Origin: Ruegeria sp. HKCCA6707
GTDB taxonomy: Bacteria; Pseudomonadota; Alphaproteobacteria; Rhodobacterales; Rhodobacteraceae
NCBI RefSeq assembly: GCF_013033515.1
Contig: NZ_WQEG01000004.1
Span: 1-64,000, forward strand
Direction of reading: 5' to 3'
DNA: 64,000 bases
The notes below the pieces were generated by a model. The model saw nothing but the letters and a program-made list of their open reading frames with translations. It was not told the DNA's origin and made no database searches. Shown here one piece after another: positions 55,175 through 63,153 of this stretch; positions within the stretch are counted from its first letter, which is position 1; each line of letters opens with the position of its first letter. A program made the translations under genes and the position numbers.

Positions 55175-55837
55175 TCACAGCCCCAAGGCGCGCATTTGCT
55201 GCGACATCTGCACAAACGACCCGTCCACATGGGTGCGGATCACCCGATCTGCCTGTTCCGGATCATTCTGACGAAACGCTTCGATCAGATCATCGTGCTC
55301 TTTCAGAATGTTCCGCAACCGCCCCTGACTGATGCGCAGAGGCGCAGCGTGAACGTTCAGCGCCGTGCGCAGTCGTTTCCATGTTTCAGCGGCAACGTCA
55401 TTATAATGGTGCTGACAGATCACGCTGTGAAACTGCAGATCAAGCTTGCGGAATTTCAGCATGTTGCCGTCACCGCAGGTTCGAATTTTTTCTTGAATTT
55501 CGCTCAGTCGCGCGACGTCCTCAGGGCGGGCATGCTCGGCGAACCAACTGACGAAATAAGGCTCTAGCAACTGAAGAACTTCAAAGATGTTCTGGATTGT
55601 GCTGGCATCGGCCAGTTTGATTGTAGCGCCGCGATTGGGGTGGATCTCGACAAAGCCCTCGCCTTGCATCTGCCGCAACGTTTCGCGCACCGGGCTTGCA
55701 CTGACACCAAACCGATCAGCCAGTGCCGAGATTTTCAAACGCTGGCCGCCGACAAGCCTTCCACTGGAAATATCGTCGAGTATTGCCTGGTAAAGCGTGG
55801 CCTTCTGTTCGTCGCCTGTTTTCAGCTCAATCGTCAT
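55175..55837 (-). CDS. GntR-family regulator, FCD (FadR/VanR) type
   Basis: A 220-residue regulator. The N-terminal winged helix has GGQRLKISALADRFGVSASPVRETLRQMQGEGFVEI (about residues 30-65). The C-terminal all-helical FCD domain has metal-site candidates in LDLQFHSVICQHH and VIRTHVDG. I chose the ATG at 55837, with GGAG five bases upstream, over the GTG at 55843. It lies between the sulfatase/Opp operon and the divergent sugar ABC operon, and similar palindromes flank it on both sides. The effector is probably a sugar acid, as is common in this subfamily. Confidence 0.9.
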   Translation of the reverse strand: MTIELKTGDEQKATLYQAILDDISSGRLVGGQRLKISALADRFGVSASPVRETLRQMQGEGFVEIHPNRGATIKLADASTIQNIFEVLQLLEPYFVSWFAEHARPEDVARLSEIQEKIRTCGDGNMLKFRKLDLQFHSVICQHHYNDVAAETWKRLRTALNVHAAPLRISQGRLRNILKEHDDLIEAFRQNDPEQADRVIRTHVDGSFVQMSQQMRALGL

Positions 55838-55963
55838 ACGCACTCCGCTTCATTAGTATTTGTGGCCCGATTTTCCGCAGGCATATACCATAAGGCACAC
55901 CAACTTCAGTTCAAAACAGATTATCAGTGGTGTGAACCACAATATATACTAAATGAAAAAAAT

Positions 55964-55974
55964 AATCGACGATT
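55964..55974. promoter_or_regulatory. Candidate GntR operator, upstream of the third sugar transporter
   Basis: AATCGACGATT is a perfect odd palindrome (AATCG-A-CGATT) 67 bases upstream of the binding-protein start, in the region divergent to the GntR gene. It matches the site at 55058-55071. Confidence 0.5.
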
Positions 55975-56041
55975 TTTTAGAAATGATGCTATTTTCGTGA
56001 CGAGAGATTCGCAACCAGCGGATCCCAACGAGGAGGAAACC

Positions 56042-57271
56042 ATGAAACAGCGCTCGGCTTTGGCGGCTGCGAGTTCGATATTGGCAGTCACTGCAACAAT
56101 GGCCTTTGGTCAATCTGTAACACTGGATGTCACCGCCTGGAAAGGCAACGAGGCAGAGCCTGCGGGTTTGGCCGAACTGATCGAGAAATTCGAATCGGAA
56201 CACCCCGATATTGATGTCGAACTCAGCTACATTGGGCGTCTGGATACCGACACGATCATTCCGCCGCGCCTGCAGGGTGGAAATCCACCAGACGTCATGA
56301 TGACTGATATGCCGCTGGTCGAGGTTTGGGGCAACGCCGGTCTGCTGGAAAACCTTGGTACAGATTCCGAATGGTATGGGCGTATTCCCGAAAGCCTGCA
56401 GGCGGCTCTGACCTTGAATGGCAACGCTTTCATCATGCCGCTCGAAGTGATTGGCATGGGCAATTTCGCCAATATGGACCTGCTGGCCCAGGCTGGTGTC
56501 GATGAAATGCCCACAACATTGGACGAACTGAAATCAGCCTGCGGTGCGCTTGCGGATGAGGGGATCAATCCGATGATCTTTACGGGCGGCTTTCAGGCAC
56601 CTCTCTTTCTGATCGCAAACGGGCTTGAGACAACAACCAACGCAGCTGTATCGCTTGGATCAGGTGACGCGAAATTTGCCGAAGACGCGGCATTCAACCA
56701 GGGGATCGACCTGATCCGCGATCTGATTGACGCCCGCTGTTTTGATCCATCGCTGCAGGCGGGGCTGGATCCCTGGAGCACGGCGCTGACCGAATTTCAG
56801 GGTGGCAATTTTGCGATGATGCCGCAGGGCGCGTGGAATATCGCGGCGTTCAAGCAGATCGACGGGCTGAACTTTGCGTTCGGACCGATCCCGACCTCGC
56901 AACCATCGGGCGTCGCGCTTGATCTGTTTGGCATCGGCTGGTCCATCGCGTCGGGCAGCAAAAACAAAGACGCTGCGCGCACTTACGTAGACTGGTTTGC
57001 CCAGCCCGAAAACCTTCAGGTCATGCTGGATGCCGAATCCGCCTATTCGCCCTTTGACGACGGTGCCAGCGGCACCCCGGCCGAGGCCGCACCTTATGAT
57101 GCGGCGCGCAGCGCAGGCGGTATCATCAATTATCCCTTTGCACTGCTGCAATGGCCCAAACCGTTGGAGGGTGAGATCTGGGACAGCCTGACCGGTTTCC
57201 TGCTTGACCCGTCAAAGCCAAGCGAAGACGTTCTGACACGTTGGGACGAGGCAGTTGAAGACGCGTTTTAA
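56042..57271 (+). CDS. Sugar ABC transporter substrate-binding protein, third system
   Basis: A 409-residue family 1 binding protein. The signal peptide MKQRSALAAASSILAVTATM-AFG is followed by mature QSVTLDVTAWKGNEAEPAG, then FESEHPDIDVELSYIG and a RLQGGNPPDVMM signature. The ATG at 56042 has GAGGAGG five bases upstream; the open frame before it is not protein-like. Its stop codon lies inside a strong hairpin. First gene of a plus-strand operon divergent from the GntR gene. Confidence 0.92.
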   Translation: MKQRSALAAASSILAVTATMAFGQSVTLDVTAWKGNEAEPAGLAELIEKFESEHPDIDVELSYIGRLDTDTIIPPRLQGGNPPDVMMTDMPLVEVWGNAGLLENLGTDSEWYGRIPESLQAALTLNGNAFIMPLEVIGMGNFANMDLLAQAGVDEMPTTLDELKSACGALADEGINPMIFTGGFQAPLFLIANGLETTTNAAVSLGSGDAKFAEDAAFNQGIDLIRDLIDARCFDPSLQAGLDPWSTALTEFQGGNFAMMPQGAWNIAAFKQIDGLNFAFGPIPTSQPSGVALDLFGIGWSIASGSKNKDAARTYVDWFAQPENLQVMLDAESAYSPFDDGASGTPAEAAPYDAARSAGGIINYPFALLQWPKPLEGEIWDSLTGFLLDPSKPSEDVLTRWDEAVEDAF

Positions 57272-57280
57272 CGCGTCTTC
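57257..57280 (+). other. Stem-loop at the end of the third binding-protein gene
   Basis: A perfect 11-bp inverted repeat (GAAGACGCGTT / AACGCGTCTTC) around two bases spans the stop codon of the binding-protein gene and lies 17 bases before the permease start. Confidence 0.7.
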
Positions 57281-57297
57281 TCACTGGAACGAGGACA

Positions 57298-58164
57298 ATG
57301 GTATCTAGAAGCTCTGCGGTGATGTTCACCCTGCCCGCTCTGATTGTTTTGAGCGTGTTCTTTGTCTATCCAATATTGCTCACGTTCCAGATGAGTTTCA
57401 CCAACTTCACGGGCGTGGGCGTTTCGGAAAATATTGGCCTGAAGAACTATGAACGTATCATAGGCCGCAGCAGATACCCCGAGGCGCTTTGGGTCACCGT
57501 CAAGTTCACGGTCTTTGTGGTGACGGTCCAAACCCTGGCGGGCCTGATTATGGCGGCCTTGCTGCACCGCCTGCCCGCCATCCGCAACTTTTCCCGCGCC
57601 GCCTTGTTCACACCGGCGATGATGTCCTTTGTTGTCGTCGGCTATGTCTGGCAGTTCATCTATTCTCCGTTTTCGGGTGGCCTGAACTCGATGCTGAACA
57701 TGCTGGGGCTGGATTGGCTGGCGCGGGGTTGGCTGGGCGATCCCTCCACCGCGCTTTATGCGATTGCCGTGGCCCATGTCTGGATGTTCACCGGATACAC
57801 CACGGCCATTTTCCTGGCGGGCTATGCCAATATCCCCCGCGACATTGACGAGGCCGCGCGGCTGGACAATGTCTCGTCCTTTCAACGGTTTCGATATCTT
57901 GAAATTCCACTTCTGGCGCCGGTGTTCACCATCAACATCATTCTGTCGACCATCGGTACGCTGAAGACGTTCGAACTACCGTTCATCATGACGCGGGGCG
58001 GGCCGGACGGGGCAACGCGAACCCTCAGCCTTGAGATCATCGAGCAGCTGTTCGGCAATTATCGCTTTGGCTTTGCCTCGGCACTGTCGGTTGTCATGCT
58101 GGTCATCGTGGTGGCTGTGGCGGTCATTCAAAACTGGTATCTTCGCCGCAAGGAGGAGCTGTGA
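57298..58164 (+). CDS. Sugar ABC transporter permease (MalF type), third system
   Basis: A 288-residue permease with about six membrane segments and the docking loop RDIDEAARLDNVSSFQRFRYL. It follows the hairpin after the binding-protein gene, and its stop overlaps the start of the next permease. No ATPase gene is present in this operon. Confidence 0.92.
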   Translation: MVSRSSAVMFTLPALIVLSVFFVYPILLTFQMSFTNFTGVGVSENIGLKNYERIIGRSRYPEALWVTVKFTVFVVTVQTLAGLIMAALLHRLPAIRNFSRAALFTPAMMSFVVVGYVWQFIYSPFSGGLNSMLNMLGLDWLARGWLGDPSTALYAIAVAHVWMFTGYTTAIFLAGYANIPRDIDEAARLDNVSSFQRFRYLEIPLLAPVFTINIILSTIGTLKTFELPFIMTRGGPDGATRTLSLEIIEQLFGNYRFGFASALSVVMLVIVVAVAVIQNWYLRRKEEL

Positions 58165-58994
58165 TGCTCCAACTTGCCAGAACCACCGGGCGGTTTGCCT
58201 TGAACGCTGCCATCATCGGCCTGGTCGTGGCGATGCTGCTGCCCGTTTTCTACATGATCGCGATGTCCTTTCGCACCGCGACCGAAATCGCCCAACAACC
58301 GCTTGCTTTGCCCACAAGCTTTGCCTGGTCGAACTATGCCAACGCGCTTGAGGCGATGAATTATCTGCGGTCGGTTTTGAACTCGGTCGGGATCACGGTT
58401 TCCGTCACAGTCATTGTGGCGCTTCTGGGATCGATCGCCGCTTTCCCGCTGGCACGCAATACAGGCCGGTATTCGCGGCTGTTCATCATGCTGGTGGCGC
58501 TTGGCCTCGCAACGCCGAATTTTGTGACGATCACACCAATCTATGTGATCTTTCGCGACCTCGGGCTGCTGGACACTTACATAGGCATCATCCTGGCCTT
58601 CACGGCGCTGAACCTGCCGCTTGCGGTGTTCTTCTATGTCGGCTTCATCGCAGCGATCCCGAAAGAGCTGCTCGAAGCCGCCAAGCTTGACAATTGCAAA
58701 GACTGGCAGGTGTTCTGGTACGTCATTCGCCCTTTGTTAGGGCCTGCTACGGCCACGTTGTCGCTGTTTGTCATGCTGATGGTATGGAATGATTTCACAT
58801 ACCCGCTTCTACTGCTGACCGACAAAGACAAGTTCACTGTGACCATCTCGGTCTATCGGTTTGTCGGCAATCAAAACGTGCAACCCGACATGCTGTTTCC
58901 TGCGGCCGTCCTGGGCTCGTTGCCTTTGCTGGTCATGTTCATCATCTTCCAAAGACGTATTGTTGCGGGTCTGACGGCAGGGGCGGTCAAATGA
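58164..58994 (+). CDS. Sugar ABC transporter permease (MalG type), third system
   Basis: A 276-residue permease with about six membrane segments and the docking loop KELLEAAKLDNCKDWQVFWYV. The ATG at 58164 overlaps the preceding stop (TGATG), with AGGAGG upstream. Its stop overlaps the SDR gene start (ATGA), so transporter and enzyme are made together. Confidence 0.92.
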   Translation: MLQLARTTGRFALNAAIIGLVVAMLLPVFYMIAMSFRTATEIAQQPLALPTSFAWSNYANALEAMNYLRSVLNSVGITVSVTVIVALLGSIAAFPLARNTGRYSRLFIMLVALGLATPNFVTITPIYVIFRDLGLLDTYIGIILAFTALNLPLAVFFYVGFIAAIPKELLEAAKLDNCKDWQVFWYVIRPLLGPATATLSLFVMLMVWNDFTYPLLLLTDKDKFTVTISVYRFVGNQNVQPDMLFPAAVLGSLPLLVMFIIFQRRIVAGLTAGAVK

Positions 58995-59749
58995 GCGGAT
59001 CACTGGAAAATAAAGTCATCATCGTAACAGGGGCCGCTGCGGGCATCGGTTTGGGAGTCCTAAAAGCCGTCATTGGCGCAGGTGCGCGTGCGACCGGTTT
59101 TGACATCTCATCCGACGGTTTGCGGCGGATCCGCTGCGCTGGTGCCGAAGCCATGCAGGTCGATGTCACCGACGCCCAGGCCCTGCCTGAAGCCATTCAA
59201 GACGTCAGAGCGCGTGAGGGGCGGTTGGATGGGCTGGTCAGCAATGCGGGCATAACCGAAATGGCACCGTTCCTTGAGGCGGATATAGACCATTGGGACA
59301 AGCTTTACCGTGTAAACCAGCGCTCGGTTCTGGTGGGCTGTCAGGCCGCCGCGCGGATCATGGCCGAGGACGGCACCAAAGGTGCGCTGGTCAATATCGC
59401 CTCGGTCCATGCCGACGCAACGGATCACGGCTTCGAAGGCTACGCCGCCACCAAAGGTGCGATCGTTGCGGCCACCCGCGCCATGGCTTGGAGCCTTGGG
59501 CCACAAGGCATCCGCGCCAATTGCCTGTCACCGGGGCTGACAATGACCGAACGCGCGGCATCAGCCGCTGAAGACCCCGCAATCGACCAGATGTTTCGAA
59601 GCTGGCAAGCCAATGGCACCGTACCAACGCCCGACGACATGGGTGCGCTTGCGGTATTCCTGCTATCGCATGCCGCCTATGCCCTGAACGGCGCCAATAT
59701 CGTCGCCGATCAGGCCACCTCGGCGCGTCTATTTGGAGTGGGTCGCTGA
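58991..59749 (+). CDS. Short-chain dehydrogenase/reductase (SDR)
   Basis: A 252-residue classical SDR. The NAD(P) motif TGAAAGIG is at residues 13-20, NAG is at 85-87, and the catalytic residues are S138, Y151 and K155 (YAATK). It is translationally coupled to the sugar transporter, so it probably oxidises the imported sugar or a derivative. D38 (in GFDIS) after the second strand suggests NAD preference. Its last 21 bases overlap the convergent M20 peptidase gene. Confidence 0.9.
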   Translation: MSGSLENKVIIVTGAAAGIGLGVLKAVIGAGARATGFDISSDGLRRIRCAGAEAMQVDVTDAQALPEAIQDVRAREGRLDGLVSNAGITEMAPFLEADIDHWDKLYRVNQRSVLVGCQAAARIMAEDGTKGALVNIASVHADATDHGFEGYAATKGAIVAATRAMAWSLGPQGIRANCLSPGLTMTERAASAAEDPAIDQMFRSWQANGTVPTPDDMGALAVFLLSHAAYALNGANIVADQATSARLFGVGR

Positions 59750-61111
59750 TCCAGAGTTGGCCTCACATCGACCCAAAGCCTCAAGAACCGCGGAACCGGT
59801 CTTGATCCCGTCGATGAACCGAATGACCTCAAGGTTTTCGTTGGGCGCATGGTTGGCCTCATCCGCGTTGGCATAAGGAATGACGAAAGCATCCTTGCCC
59901 AGGATCTTGGTAAAGACATAATCAGGCAGCGAGCCGCCTACCGTAGGATAGATCAACGGCTCGACCCCACGTGCGGCAACAATCGCTTCGCGCAGAGGTT
60001 TGGCAAACGGGCTGTCGAGCGGGGTCTTTGACGGCAACATCCCATTGTGCCGCACAACCTCAACCTCGGGCGCGTGGCGTGCGACATGCGCCTCAATCCG
60101 TTCAAAGACATAATCCGGGGTCAACGGTTCGACCAGCCGGACATCGCATTTCGCAATGGCCTCATTTGGCAGCACCGTTTTACTGCCCGGGCCGCCATAC
60201 CCCCCGTGCATCCCGTTGATCGTCAGGGTTGGATGAAACATCAGCCGGTCCCAATAGGGGCGATCCGCAGGACCATCCATTTGGTCAAGCTTCAGATCCT
60301 CCATCACCGCCTGTTCGTCATCGGGCAGGCGCGCGATGGCGTCGCGTTCCAGATTGGTGGGCGGGATGACCGGCTCGGTCAGGCCTTCGACGGTGATGTT
60401 GCCTTCGGGATCTTTCATCGTGGCCAGCAATTGCACCAGCGTCCAGATCGGATTGGGGACGACACCACCGTAATTGCCCGAATGCACATCGCGCGCGGCC
60501 CCCTTTACGACAAGATCAAACGAGGCCACGCCACGCACACCAAAGGTAATCACCGGTGCCCCGCTTTCGTGCAGAGGCCCATCAGAGGTCACCACGAGAT
60601 CGGCCCGCAAACGATCCCTGTTCTGGCGCACAAAATCAGCTATTTGCGGCGAACCGATCTCTTCCTCGCCTTCCAGCAAGAAGATGATGTTGCAGGGTAA
60701 AGAGCCGTTCACCGCCAGATGCGTTTCGATGGCCAGCAGCTGCGCGAAATGCTGACCTTTGTTGTCTCCGATTCCGCGTGCCCAGATCCGGCCGTCGCGC
60801 AGTGTCGGCTCGAACGGAGGGCTGATCCACGCATCCAACGGATCGGGCGGCTGCACATCGTAATGACCATAAAGAAGGACCGTCGGCTTTTGCGGGTCAA
60901 CCGTCGCGTGCCCCAGCACAAACGGGTGCCCGGGTGTCTCGACAAGCCCTGCGTCAAACCCCAGACTGTCCAGATGCACGACCAGCATGTTCGCCACATC
61001 CCGAATACCGATATCATGGGCCGAAATCGACGGATGCCGCACATATTCCATGACGCGTTCGACAAAGCTGTCGGCATTTCGGTCGATATGGTCAAACAGG
61101 GCCTGGGTCAT
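59729..61111 (-). CDS. M20-family metallopeptidase/amidohydrolase
   Basis: A 460-residue di-zinc hydrolase of the M20 family. Likely metal ligands are H83 (YGHYDVQPPDP), D116 (GIGDNKGQ) and E150/E151 (LEGEEEIGSPQ, catalytic Glu and ligand). A dimerisation domain is inserted around residues 205-360. This subgroup includes dipeptidases and N-acyl or N-carbamoyl amino acid hydrolases. Its start overlaps the hyuA-like stop (ATGA), so it probably hydrolyses the product of the hydantoinase/oxoprolinase step. It ends inside the convergent SDR gene. Confidence 0.88.
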   Translation of the reverse strand: MTQALFDHIDRNADSFVERVMEYVRHPSISAHDIGIRDVANMLVVHLDSLGFDAGLVETPGHPFVLGHATVDPQKPTVLLYGHYDVQPPDPLDAWISPPFEPTLRDGRIWARGIGDNKGQHFAQLLAIETHLAVNGSLPCNIIFLLEGEEEIGSPQIADFVRQNRDRLRADLVVTSDGPLHESGAPVITFGVRGVASFDLVVKGAARDVHSGNYGGVVPNPIWTLVQLLATMKDPEGNITVEGLTEPVIPPTNLERDAIARLPDDEQAVMEDLKLDQMDGPADRPYWDRLMFHPTLTINGMHGGYGGPGSKTVLPNEAIAKCDVRLVEPLTPDYVFERIEAHVARHAPEVEVVRHNGMLPSKTPLDSPFAKPLREAIVAARGVEPLIYPTVGGSLPDYVFTKILGKDAFVIPYANADEANHAPNENLEVIRFIDGIKTGSAVLEALGRCEANSGSATHSK

Positions 61112-63153
61112 GTGGTCTCTTTCGTCAGCAGCACCGCGCCCGAGGGATGAACCGTAGCCACCCAGCCCGGGGCAATGATGGCTGTGGTGTCCAGCTGAGT
61201 CAGAATGGCCGGGCCTTTGATCACCGCCTCAGCGCCCAGCTCCGCGCGGTCATAGATCGGTGTTTCGACAACGCCCTCTGCCCAGATCACCTTTTGAAAC
61301 TGCAAGGGTTCGGGCAGGTCGGTTTTCGCAAGCATTGGGCTGTCCACTGGCTCTGTTTTGCCAACGGCCTCGATCCGCAATGTGACCAGTTCAATCGGGG
61401 CGTCCAGTATGAAGCCATACAACGCCGTATGTGCGTCGCGAAAGCGAGCCTCGGTCTCTTGCGCGGTGCTGCCCCAATCCAAGGCGATCTCACCGCCCTG
61501 CCCGTGAAAGCGCATCAGCGCGCGCGCCTGAAGGCTGCGCTGATCAGGGGCGATGCCTTCATGTTCCATCCAAGTGACGGCATCTTGGGTCAATTCGGAC
61601 AGGATCTTGTCGCCAGCATCCTGATCAACAGGCCCCGGCATTGGCAGTGCGCGGGTAAATTCGGCCTTCATATCTGCGGCCAGCAAACCAGCGGCACACA
61701 GCAGCCCGGGGGCCGATGGGATCATGACCTGCCGAATGCCCAACAGTTCTGCCAAAGCGCAGCCATGTAAGGGACCCGCCCCGCCAAAGGGCACCAAGGT
61801 GAAGTCTCGCGGATCATGGCCCCGCTCGACCGAGACCGTGCGCACCGCCCCCACCATATTGTTGTTCATGATGGCCAGGATCCCGCGCGCCGCGTCTTCG
61901 GGCGTCAAACCCAGAGGCCGTGCAACATTGTTGGTCACGGCGGCTTTGGCTGCGTCCACGTCCAGTGACATCGCCCCACCGAGCAGCGCGTGGGGCAGGT
62001 TACCCAAAGTGACGTGCGCGTCGGTGACCGTCGCCTCGACCCCGCCATGACCATAGGCAGCAGGCCCCGGACGCGCACCAGCCGAATTGGGGCCGACCGA
62101 CAGCGTGTTATTGGCGACCGCTGCGATCGACCCGCCACCCGCACCAATGGTCACCATATCCACCATCGGCAGAGAAAGCGGCCATTCGCCCACCTTGCCC
62201 TGTTGTGTCAGGTTTACTTGCCCGTCGCGGATCAGGCAGATATCGGCTGATGTGCCGCCGATATCCACGGTGATGATATCCTTGATCCCGCAGGATGCGG
62301 CTTCGTCAACGGCACCAACCACCCCTGCTGCGGGCCCTGACAGGGCCGTAAGCGCAGGCGCGGTTCGGATCGCCTCAGTCCCTGCAACACCGCCATTTGA
62401 CTGCATCAGCAGCAAGGGTGAGCTGGCCTTGGCCTCAGCCAGCCGGTTTTCCAGCCGTGAGATATAGGTGGACACGCCGGGCATGACATTTGCGTTCAGA
62501 ACAGTGGCCAAAGACCGCTCGAACTCGCGAACCACCGGAAGCACATCCGTGGAACAGGTGATCGCCACGTCGGGCAAAGCGGCGCGCAGCAGCCGTGCCA
62601 CCTGCTTTTCGTGACCCGGGTTCGCATAGGCGTGCAGCAGGCAGATGGCGACAGCCTCGACCTGTTGGGCGCGTAGTTTTTCGACCAGAGCGGTGACGCT
62701 GGACTCATCCAGTTCGTGCAATACATGCCCGCCGGTGCCGATCCTCTCATCCACCTCGTGGATGCGGTCCGCCGGAACGGGTCGCGCGGGTTTGACCCAG
62801 GTGAACAGATTGGCATGGCGCGGAATATCCTGCCGCCCGATCTCAAGCACGTGGCGAAAGCCGCGCGTGGTCACCAAAGCGGTGCGTGCGCCCTTGCCCT
62901 CAAGGATCATGTTGGTGGCAACGGTTGTGCCATGCAGCACGCCTGACAGCTCTTGCGCGCTGATGCCCGCCTGTTCCAGCACCATGTTCACACCGGTCAT
63001 GAAGGCCTGCGAGGGGTCACTGGGCACCGAAGCGGTCTTGGCCCGCCAAACCGCACCCGACACCCTGTCCATCAGCGAGATATCGGTGAAGGTCCCACCA
63101 ATATCGACAGCAACGGCAAAAGAGGGGTCAAAGGACATATCAGACGAGGGCAT
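61108..63153 (-). CDS. Hydantoinase/oxoprolinase family protein, subunit A
   Basis: A 681-residue HyuA-type ATP-dependent ring-opening enzyme subunit. The N-terminal part starts AVAVDIGGTFTDISLMDRVSG, with VLHGTTVATNMILEGKGA and TTRGFRHVLEIGRQ. The second half has ITVDIGGTSADICLIRDG and VPFGGAGPLHGCALAELLG. I favour the ATG at 63153, with GGAG seven bases upstream; 63159 and 63138 are alternatives. It overlaps the end of subunit B. Substrates in the family include hydantoins, 5-oxoproline and N-methylhydantoin. Confidence 0.92.
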   Translation of the reverse strand: MPSSDMSFDPSFAVAVDIGGTFTDISLMDRVSGAVWRAKTASVPSDPSQAFMTGVNMVLEQAGISAQELSGVLHGTTVATNMILEGKGARTALVTTRGFRHVLEIGRQDIPRHANLFTWVKPARPVPADRIHEVDERIGTGGHVLHELDESSVTALVEKLRAQQVEAVAICLLHAYANPGHEKQVARLLRAALPDVAITCSTDVLPVVREFERSLATVLNANVMPGVSTYISRLENRLAEAKASSPLLLMQSNGGVAGTEAIRTAPALTALSGPAAGVVGAVDEAASCGIKDIITVDIGGTSADICLIRDGQVNLTQQGKVGEWPLSLPMVDMVTIGAGGGSIAAVANNTLSVGPNSAGARPGPAAYGHGGVEATVTDAHVTLGNLPHALLGGAMSLDVDAAKAAVTNNVARPLGLTPEDAARGILAIMNNNMVGAVRTVSVERGHDPRDFTLVPFGGAGPLHGCALAELLGIRQVMIPSAPGLLCAAGLLAADMKAEFTRALPMPGPVDQDAGDKILSELTQDAVTWMEHEGIAPDQRSLQARALMRFHGQGGEIALDWGSTAQETEARFRDAHTALYGFILDAPIELVTLRIEAVGKTEPVDSPMLAKTDLPEPLQFQKVIWAEGVVETPIYDRAELGAEAVIKGPAILTQLDTTAIIAPGWVATVHPSGAVLLTKETT

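Noticed and set aside
55640..56041. N-terminal extension of the third sugar-binding protein in the open frame
   Set aside because: It would run through the GntR gene on the opposite strand and the promoter region; the signal peptide and ribosome-binding site place the start at 56042.
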